Origin: Nitrosopumilales archaeon
GTDB taxonomy: Archaea; Thermoproteota; Nitrososphaeria; Nitrososphaerales; Nitrosopumilaceae
Direction of reading: 5' to 3'
Length of the DNA stretch: 11,006 nt
Assembly (NCBI GenBank): GCA_016176745.1
Contig: JACOWO010000074.1
Span: 1 to 11,006 of the forward strand
The notes beneath the pieces are model-generated. The model did no database searches. It was not told where the DNA came from and saw only the letters and a list, made by a program, of their open reading frames with translations. This document shows positions 6,429 through 11,006 of the stretch, one piece after another. The position numbers were made by a program, and so were the translations under genes. Positions within the stretch are counted from its first letter, which is position 1, and each line of letters opens with the position of its first letter.

Positions 6429-7130
6429 ATGCCTAACCATATTGCCATTATTCTAGATGGCAATAGAAGATGGGCCAAAAGAAACCTGGTTATGCCAAAA
6501 GCTGGTCATTGGAGAGGAGCAGACGCTGTTGAAAATCTAATGGATTGGTGCGAGGAATTTGATATCAAAATAATTACCTTATATGCACTATCTGCAGAAA
6601 ACCTTGACAGAAACGATGAGGAACTAGAGTATCTTTTCAAACTGATAAAAGAACGCCTAGAAAAGCTGTACAATGATCCTAGGATTCATCGAACTAAGAT
6701 GAGGGTAAAAGCAATTGGGCGAGTCGAGTTATTGCCAGAGTCAATAAAGGAGGTTTTGCACAGGCTGGATGTAGCAACAAAAGACTATGACAGTCATTAT
6801 CTTAATATCGCAATAGCATATGGAGGCCAAAACGAGCTTGTGGATGCAGTCAAAAAAATTGGTATTAAGATAAAGGAAGGCAACCTTGATGTGAAAGACA
6901 TTAACAAAAATGTAATCGAGTCAAACCTTTACACATCACATCTGCCGCAATCATCACCTGATATGATTTTGCGTACATCTGGAGAAAAGCGTTTAAGTGG
7001 ATTTTTAATTTGGCAAAGTGCATATAGTGAGCTTGTTTTTATGGATATTTTTTGGCCCGAATTTCGAAAAATTGATTTGATGCGAGCCATACGAACTTTT
7101 CAAAAACGAAAACGACGTCTTGGTAAATAG
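6429..7130 (+). CDS. uppS: Polyprenyl diphosphate synthase (cis-prenyltransferase, UppS family)
   Basis: The enzyme adds isopentenyl diphosphate units in cis to an allylic diphosphate to make the long polyprenyl carrier used for glycosylation and cell-surface glycan assembly. Motifs from this ATG: ILDGNRRWAKR (residues 8-18, catalytic D10), GHWRGAD (26-32), LYALSAENLDR (51-61), YGGQNE (131-136, usually GGR), and PDMILRTSGEKRLSGFLIW (177-195) with AYSELVF and WPEF. The tail is very basic. The coordinates use the first ATG, but the frame is open upstream from 6318 and encodes VLSGLYRLYSKKLEKEIL before the ATG. That resembles the N-terminal helix that archaeal and eukaryotic members carry. No ATG, GTG or TTG exists in that extension, so the natural start may be ATA at 6348 (or ATT at 6339). 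Family assignment is secure, the start is not. Confidence 0.95.
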   Translation: MPNHIAIILDGNRRWAKRNLVMPKAGHWRGADAVENLMDWCEEFDIKIITLYALSAENLDRNDEELEYLFKLIKERLEKLYNDPRIHRTKMRVKAIGRVELLPESIKEVLHRLDVATKDYDSHYLNIAIAYGGQNELVDAVKKIGIKIKEGNLDVKDINKNVIESNLYTSHLPQSSPDMILRTSGEKRLSGFLIWQSAYSELVFMDIFWPEFRKIDLMRAIRTFQKRKRRLGK

Positions 7131-7148
7131 CTAAGGCACTGATAAAAA

Positions 7149-7568
7149 ATGATAAAAGAGCAATCGGCAGGTACAGTATTATTTATTGAAGAATCGATGG
7201 AAAAACTTTTCTTACTTTTGCATTATCCTACAGGTCATTGGGATTTTGTAAAAGGCAAAATAGAAAATAATGAAAGCCTTGAACAAGCAGCAATTAGAGA
7301 AACAAAAGAAGAAACTGGAATCATAGACATTGAGTTTATCAAAGGTTTCAAAGAAAAAATAGAATATAGTTTCAAGTTTAATGGAGATATCGTGCAAAAA
7401 GAAGTCATATTTTTTCTTGCAAAGACAAATACAAAGCAAGTAAAGATATCAGATGAACATTTGGATTATGTGTGGCTTGATTTCAACAACGCATTAAACA
7501 AAATCACTTATGAAAACGCAAAAAATGTTTTAAAAAAGTCAAAAAATTATTTGGAAAAGCTTTGCTGA
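7149..7568 (+). CDS. Nudix hydrolase, Ap4A-hydrolase-like
   Basis: A 139-aa Nudix protein with a complete Nudix box from G36 to I58 (GX5EX7REUXEEXGU: G36, E42, R50, E51, E54, E55, G57). The flanking SAGTVLF start, HYPTGHWDFVKGKIE approach and the C-terminal DYVWLDF segment are like the bis(5'-nucleosyl)-tetraphosphatase branch, so cleavage of dinucleoside polyphosphates or another nucleoside diphosphate derivative is likely; the exact substrate cannot be read from sequence. It follows the cis-prenyltransferase by 18 bp with no TATA-like element in the gap, so it is probably cotranscribed. Another possibility is a role on prenyl diphosphates, suggested only by position. Its last 22 bp overlap the 3' end of pyrF on the other strand. 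Confidence 0.93.
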   Translation: MIKEQSAGTVLFIEESMEKLFLLLHYPTGHWDFVKGKIENNESLEQAAIRETKEETGIIDIEFIKGFKEKIEYSFKFNGDIVQKEVIFFLAKTNTKQVKISDEHLDYVWLDFNNALNKITYENAKNVLKKSKNYLEKLC

Positions 7569-8278
7569 CTTAATTTCTTAGCTATGTCTAAAGGATTTTT
7601 TGACGCAAGTATAGTTCTGCCAACAATTAAAAAGTCTGAACCAGACGAAATGACTTTGTTAACTTCTCCACCCTGAGTGCCTATACCTGGACTGTAAATG
7701 TCAAGTTTTTCTTTTACTTTGTTTTTGCAATATTGTATAATCTGAGGAAATGTTGCACCAACTATAATTCCATCTACTTTTTGAAGCAAGGCTAATTTCA
7801 AAAATAACTGATACAGTTTTGTTTTGCCAGTTACTTGTAGTTCGTAGGTGTGTCTTGCCTCAGGTGCACTCATATGACATAGAGTTATTATTCCTTTACT
7901 TTTTTTGTGAGCTGAATCTACAAGATTTTTTAAACTTGTTTTTCCCATAATTGGATTTACGATTATTGCATCAAATCCGCAGTTCCAAAGAAATTCAGAT
8001 GTGACTTGATTTGTGTTTCCAATGTCGTTTAATTTTATGTCAGCTATAGTTACAAGTCCATGATCATGTGCAATGTCATTGATTTGTTTTATCTCTTTAA
8101 CTCCAAGAGGCAGTAACACATGAAAGTTTAGTTTTAAACCGCAAAGGTAATTATTCAGTGTTTTAATGTTTTTGATAGTTTTTGATTCTATGTTTTTACT
8201 AGAACTGTAATCGTTTGCTAATATTATACGACCTTTTTCTTCAGACAGCTGTTTTATTCTAGCTTTGAAGCTGGTCAT
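7547..8278 (-). CDS. pyrF: Orotidine 5'-phosphate decarboxylase
   Basis: This enzyme converts OMP to UMP in the last step of de novo pyrimidine synthesis. The 243-aa TIM-barrel protein shows the catalytic array: D23 in ILANDY, K49 in GLKLNF, and the signature ADIKLNDIGNT (residues 79-89) with D80, K82 and D85. The phosphate-binding parts are SPGIGTQGG (196-204) and IVGRTI (218-223). Length and motif order fit the archaeal/monofunctional group. Its ATG lies inside the end of the preceding gene (20-bp overlap), so it is the downstream gene of a two-gene unit with translation likely coupled. The 3' end overlaps the convergent Nudix gene by 22 bp. Confidence 0.95.
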   Translation of the reverse strand: MTSFKARIKQLSEEKGRIILANDYSSSKNIESKTIKNIKTLNNYLCGLKLNFHVLLPLGVKEIKQINDIAHDHGLVTIADIKLNDIGNTNQVTSEFLWNCGFDAIIVNPIMGKTSLKNLVDSAHKKSKGIITLCHMSAPEARHTYELQVTGKTKLYQLFLKLALLQKVDGIIVGATFPQIIQYCKNKVKEKLDIYSPGIGTQGGEVNKVISSGSDFLIVGRTILASKNPLDIAKKLSQQSFSK

Positions 8279-8924
8279 AACTGACCAATGGATGTGTCTC
8301 TTTTAATTTTATTATTTTGATGTAAGAATAGCCATGTTCTATTGGATTTGCCACAAATGACGGTTGGGTTCCATTGTGTGTAGCATATTTTAGAAATGGT
8401 TTTTCTGGGTTTTCGTTTAAAACTACATGGCAGAAGTAGGAATCACCTTCTTCATTAAAATTCATGAATACCCCCAACATCCATTTTCCTTCGTGTGGAA
8501 ATGCAAATAATGGAAATGGAGACTCCTCAAAGCCATAGCTTAGTTTTGCAAGGCTTGCAAGATCTTCTAGCTCAATTGGGTGATATTTTGACTCTCCATT
8601 GTTTGATTCTGCTTTAAGCGTATCAGGAAGTGTTTTGATTTTAACTATTGGTGAATAAAGACATGCAGAGTCGGAGGTAGAGTTTACAATTGATGATTCC
8701 TCATTTCCTGCTTTGAAACCATAGCACAGGTAGTGTCCTGTATTCTCAATTGGAGCATAATATACAATTGGTCTTTCTTTTAACAAATCCATTTGAACCG
8801 ATAGGACTTTTTTTCCTTCATGTTCATGAAGAAATGAAACGCGTGGAATTCTTTCTAAAGCACAGACCAAGCGTGAAAACTCTAATGGTGATGAAACTTG
8901 AATGTATTTTGGTCGCTTGTCCAT
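8259..8924 (-). CDS. Conserved-type protein with two tandem ~108-residue units, function unknown
   Basis: I do not recognise this 221-aa protein. It contains an internal duplication: HEGKKVLSVQMD (residues 35-46) pairs with HEGKWMLGVFMN (144-155), and IVKIKTL (93-99) pairs with YIKIIKL (201-207), at constant offsets of 109 and 108; LEF/LED near residues 14 and 119 may mark the start of each unit. The sequence is rich in aromatic and beta-forming residues, with no signal peptide or membrane segment, so it is probably a soluble cytoplasmic pseudo-dimer. No catalytic motif is evident. The ATG start has a CTTTTAATTT element about 27 nt upstream, so a short-leader or leaderless message is likely. 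It overlaps pyrF by 20 bp and follows purA, which hints at a link to nucleotide metabolism, but only by position. Confidence 0.85.
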   Translation of the reverse strand: MDKRPKYIQVSSPLEFSRLVCALERIPRVSFLHEHEGKKVLSVQMDLLKERPIVYYAPIENTGHYLCYGFKAGNEESSIVNSTSDSACLYSPIVKIKTLPDTLKAESNNGESKYHPIELEDLASLAKLSYGFEESPFPLFAFPHEGKWMLGVFMNFNEEGDSYFCHVVLNENPEKPFLKYATHNGTQPSFVANPIEHGYSYIKIIKLKETHPLVSYDQLQS

Positions 8925-8945
8925 CTATCCTTTGCAAATATTGCC

Positions 8946-8955
8946 AAATTAAAAG
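8946..8955 (-). promoter_or_regulatory. TATA-like element for the duplicated-unit protein and pyrF
   Basis: The minus strand reads CTTTTAATTT, centred about 27 nt before the ATG at 8924, in the 54-bp gap after purA. It would serve a two-gene message. Confidence 0.45.
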
Positions 8956-8978
8956 TTAGCCGAATTTGTATGACAACA

Positions 8979-9974
8979 TCAGCCTCGTTTGTCAATGATA
9001 TCATTTATCGCAGGTCCTGTGCCTATGAGTGTGACAGGTACGCCTAACTTGTCTTCAATATTTTTAATGAATGATTTTGCTTCGCCATCTAGGCTCGCAT
9101 AAGATGTTTTGTGTGCGCATGAGGGAAACAATACATCCAATTTAGTTATGGCTATCTGTGTAGCGCTGTTTAGCATGATTGCTTTTTTTGCCAGACTAAA
9201 ACTAAATTCGGCTGCGCGCCTCTGACGGCCTGTGACTGTTCCCCATTCAGACCATCCATTTTTTGATATCGTATCAGAAGCAAGTTCATTTTCTAATGGC
9301 CCTTCTCCAACACGGGTTACGTATGACTTGAATACGACCATGACCTCATCTACCTTCTTTGGCCCCAATCCTATATCTGAGCAAATTCCCGAGGCTGTGA
9401 CATCCTTTGATGTCACATACGGATAGGTTCCATGCCATAACGAAAGATACGTTCCTTGCGTTCCCTCAACTAGAACACCTTTGTTTTCATCCAAGGCTTG
9501 GTTGACTGCAGTTGGAACATCTTTAAGATATGAAGACAGTGAATCGATATCTTTAGCAAGTTTTAGTGTTCTCATTGCTCTGTCTGCATTTGCAGGACCA
9601 GTACCTGACCCAGTGCTTCCAATAGTAGTTTTTAGCACAGAATCTCGCTCTACATGAGTTTCTTCAATAATTCCACATCTTTGATCAACAAAAACCCTAT
9701 CTGAAACTCCAAAATCCTTTATTTCCTTAAGCAGAATTGTTGGATTTATCACAACACCTGGTCCAATCATTACCTTTGAACTTTTGTTTAGAAAACCACT
9801 TGGCAACATTCTAACTTTGTATACCTTGTCACCGTCAGCTATTGTGTGACCTGCGTTAGGTCCTGCACCTCCCCGTACTACAATTGAGGGATTGTCCTTT
9901 AATGCCAAATACGAAACTATTTTTCCTTTTCCTTCATCACCAAAAAAACCACCGACAATAACAGTAGAGGGCAC
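8979..9974 (-). CDS. purA: Adenylosuccinate synthetase, short archaeal form
   Basis: This GTP-dependent enzyme joins IMP and aspartate to form adenylosuccinate, the first committed step to AMP. Seen motifs: GDEGKGK (residues 12-18, with the catalytic D13), AGPNAGHTI (37-45, with H43), the IMP-binding STGSGTGPANADR (120-132), EGTQGTYL (170-177), PYVTSKDVTASG (185-196), GTVTGRQRR (245-253) and the guanine-binding TKLD (277-280). At 331 aa it matches the compact archaeal enzymes (about 340 aa) and is about 100 residues shorter than bacterial and eukaryotic PurA (about 430). The start is GTG, with a TAAATA box about 26 nt before it. It lies 54 bp ahead of the duplicated-unit protein, which has its own promoter-like element. 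Confidence 0.95.
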   Translation of the reverse strand: MPSTVIVGGFFGDEGKGKIVSYLALKDNPSIVVRGGAGPNAGHTIADGDKVYKVRMLPSGFLNKSSKVMIGPGVVINPTILLKEIKDFGVSDRVFVDQRCGIIEETHVERDSVLKTTIGSTGSGTGPANADRAMRTLKLAKDIDSLSSYLKDVPTAVNQALDENKGVLVEGTQGTYLSLWHGTYPYVTSKDVTASGICSDIGLGPKKVDEVMVVFKSYVTRVGEGPLENELASDTISKNGWSEWGTVTGRQRRAAEFSFSLAKKAIMLNSATQIAITKLDVLFPSCAHKTSYASLDGEAKSFIKNIEDKLGVPVTLIGTGPAINDIIDKRG

Positions 9975-9996
9975 GTTTTTGAGCTTGAATTCGACG

Positions 9997-10004
9997 TATT
10001 TAAT
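9997..10004 (-). promoter_or_regulatory. TATA-like element for purA
   Basis: The minus strand reads ATTAAATA, centred about 26 nt before the GTG at 9974, supporting that start and a leaderless transcript. Confidence 0.5.
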
Positions 10005-10020
10005 CTAAATTGTTGCAATA

Positions 10021-10031
10021 TTATTTTATTT
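10021..10031 (+). promoter_or_regulatory. TATA-like element for the helical repeat protein
   Basis: TTATTTTATTT is centred about 27 nt before the TTG at 10054. It shares a 79-bp divergent spacer with the purA promoter. Confidence 0.45.
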
Positions 10032-10053
10032 CACAGTCTTTTGATGATCGATA

Positions 10054-10515
10054 TTGACTGAACCAAACTTTGCTGGAAACATAATCGTGAATTTAGCTAG
10101 TCTTCCTGACTTTCTTAGAAAACCAATCTTGAAAAAAAGGATGATGGAATTTTTTTCAATGGATGAACAAGAAAGAAAAGAGATAATCAATAACGCACTT
10201 GAGGCTGGGCCGACCATTCCATTTTCAAACTTTGCTAAATTATTCAAAACCTGGCTTGAGGTATTAACAACAATTTCAGAAGAACAAAGGACAGTTCTTT
10301 TTTCAGGTTACATTAATGAAATCGTAAAATTTCCACAAAAACTAATCAATTTTAATCTAGATGGAATTCTTGAGATCTTTTTGTCACTTGATGGCTCAAA
10401 AAAAGAGACTCTTGCAAAGACAATAAAGAAAATAATTTCAAATCTTGATATAAAAACAATGAATAGATTGTTTTTGATAATCCCAGATAGTGCGAAAAGT
10501 CACATTGGGTTTTGA
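10054..10515 (+). CDS. All-helical repeat protein, function unknown
   Basis: A 153-aa soluble protein that I cannot assign to a named family. It is almost entirely helix-forming and seems to be made of repeats: MMEFFSMDEQERKE (from residue 30), WLEVLTTISEEQRT (67), ILEIFLSLDGSKKE (105) and a diverged MNRLFLIIPDSAKS (136). The matching positions lie 37, 38 and 31 residues apart, and each unit is a hydrophobic helix, an acidic turn, then a second amphipathic helix. That is the look of a small alpha-solenoid used for protein-protein contact. The start is TTG at 10054, supported by a TATTTTATTT element about 27 nt ahead; nearby ATGs are out of frame. The 3' end overlaps the convergent iron-trafficking-like gene by 16 bp. 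Confidence 0.78.
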   Translation: MTEPNFAGNIIVNLASLPDFLRKPILKKRMMEFFSMDEQERKEIINNALEAGPTIPFSNFAKLFKTWLEVLTTISEEQRTVLFSGYINEIVKFPQKLINFNLDGILEIFLSLDGSKKETLAKTIKKIISNLDIKTMNRLFLIIPDSAKSHIGF

Positions 10516-10781
10516 GTGTCTGGTTTTCGATTCTTTTCATCACTAAAATCTACAATATCTCCTTCTGGAGTTATAACGCCTGCAAAAATTTTCTCATGTT
10601 TTTTGAGAACCTTTCTGTGGTCAGCTAAAGACATGTCTAATCTCATTTCATTCATTACCATTACACGGTATTCTTTCCATTGAGACCAACAGTTGTTACA
10701 GCACGGATATGTAGCTGCTTTTGGATCTAGTTCCTCATTATCAGGAATTGAGCTTTTGCATTTAGTACAGATTCTGGCCAT
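10500..10781 (-). CDS. Iron-trafficking (YggX)-like protein with N-terminal zinc ribbon
   Basis: A 93-aa protein. Residues 5-31 carry a CTKC and a CNNC pair, a probable zinc ribbon. Directly after, CWSQWKEYRVMVMNEMRLD (31-49) and SLADHRKVLKKHEKIFAG (51-68) follow the order of the bacterial Fe(2+)-trafficking family (YggX, PF04362), where W..W, a LINE-RL motif, HRKFL and a FF-G ending are conserved. Bacterial YggX is linked to iron handling and protection of iron-sulfur proteins; whether that holds here is inference. The start is taken as the ATG at 10781, since an AATAAAAG element sits about 27 nt upstream; a TTG at 10784 directly before it is also possible. Medium confidence in the family, high in the gene. 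Confidence 0.85.
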   Translation of the reverse strand: MARICTKCKSSIPDNEELDPKAATYPCCNNCWSQWKEYRVMVMNEMRLDMSLADHRKVLKKHEKIFAGVITPEGDIVDFSDEKNRKPDTQNPM

Positions 10782-10803
10782 CAATCTTAGCTCATAAAAA
10801 CTC

Positions 10804-10811
10804 CTTTTATT
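10804..10811 (-). promoter_or_regulatory. TATA-like element for the iron-trafficking-like gene
   Basis: The minus strand reads AATAAAAG, centred about 27 nt before the ATG at 10781, which favours that ATG over the adjacent TTG. Confidence 0.45.
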
Positions 10812-10831
10812 TTTTTTGAACCTAAATCAAT

Positions 10832-10840
10832 AATAAATAA
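10832..10840 (+). promoter_or_regulatory. TATA-like element for the partial zinc-ribbon gene
   Basis: AATAAATAA lies about 24 nt before the GTG at 10858. The two divergent TATA-like elements are only about 20 bp apart. Confidence 0.4.
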
Positions 10841-10857
10841 CAATTACTAGATAATAT

Positions 10858-11006
10858 GTGAAGATAAGGTGCCCAAAGTGCAAAGAGGTCGCAGAACTTG
10901 CACCTGACTATTCATCTGTAAAGTGTGGGCATTGTAATCTAGACATGAGTTATGGAGAATATGTGAAATTTGTTTCCCAACATGATTCAAAATATTCAGA
11001 CATACT
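10858..11006 (+). CDS. Zinc-ribbon protein, 5' part only
   Basis: This frame is open to the window end and gives about 49 residues beginning MKIRCPKCKEVAEL. Two Cys pairs are visible, CPKC (residues 5-8) and CGHC (23-26), followed by NLDMSYGEYVKFVSQHD. The N-terminal zinc ribbon may bind nucleic acid or protein; the rest is outside the window, so the product cannot be named. The GTG start is preceded by an AATAAATAA element about 24 nt upstream, again suggesting a leaderless message. It diverges from the iron-trafficking-like gene across a 76-bp spacer. Confidence 0.75.
   Translation, partial: MKIRCPKCKEVAELAPDYSSVKCGHCNLDMSYGEYVKFVSQHDSKYSDI

Noticed and set aside
9232..9426. Plus-strand open frame inside purA
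   Set aside because: It is antisense to the conserved GTVTGRQRR and TSKDVTASG regions of purA, with no independent support.
10026..10247. Minus-strand open frame of 73 codons over the helical repeat gene
   Set aside because: The plus-strand frame has a promoter at the right spacing and a repeat structure; the minus frame has neither.

Overview
The window looks like chromosomal DNA from an AT-rich ammonia-oxidising archaeon of the Nitrososphaerota (Thaumarchaeota), most like a Nitrosopumilus-type lineage. It carries archaeal information-processing genes (aIF2-beta, aIF1A, RIO1 kinase, archaeal KH protein, topoisomerase VI subunit B). It also has TATA-box promoters about 24-28 nt ahead of start codons, which implies leaderless transcripts. 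Intergenic spacers are short and several small zinc-ribbon proteins are present. The lineage is inferred from protein style and gene order, without any database search. No tRNA, rRNA, CRISPR array, insertion sequence or phage gene was seen.

Layout. (1) Positions 7-4371, minus strand: a 47-aa zinc protein, then a dense block in transcription order aIF2-beta, a short DUF424 protein, aIF1A, RIO1, KH-domain protein, and Top6B at the window edge. Junctions inside the block are overlaps (TAATG, ATGA, 11 bp), and extra promoters sit before aIF1A and RIO1. The block joins translation initiation, small-subunit ribosome maturation and DNA topology. (2) Positions 4372-4621: an AT-rich divergent intergenic region with promoters for both flanks, a perfect 18-bp inverted repeat and a possible orphan promoter. 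(3) Positions 4622-7568, plus strand: a single-pass membrane protein, a DUF373 polytopic membrane protein, a cis-prenyltransferase (UppS type) and a Nudix hydrolase; the last three look like one transcription unit. (4) Positions 7547-9974, minus strand: purA, an unrecognised protein built from two copies of a ~108-residue unit, then pyrF; pyrF ends inside the Nudix gene (22-bp convergent overlap). (5) Positions 10054-11006: an all-helical repeat protein (plus), an iron-trafficking (YggX)-like protein with an added zinc ribbon (minus), and the start of another zinc-ribbon protein (plus, cut by the window end).

Points most worth a second look: the cis-prenyltransferase reading frame extends upstream of its first ATG with recognisable family sequence but no ATG/GTG/TTG, suggesting an ATA start inside an ATAA overlap; DUF424 is only about half its usual length; the gene between purA and pyrF is an internal duplication; the 153-aa protein has three to four solenoid-like repeats; a YggX-like domain appears in an archaeon fused to a zinc ribbon; and promoter-proximal genes mostly start with GTG or TTG while internal genes start with ATG.
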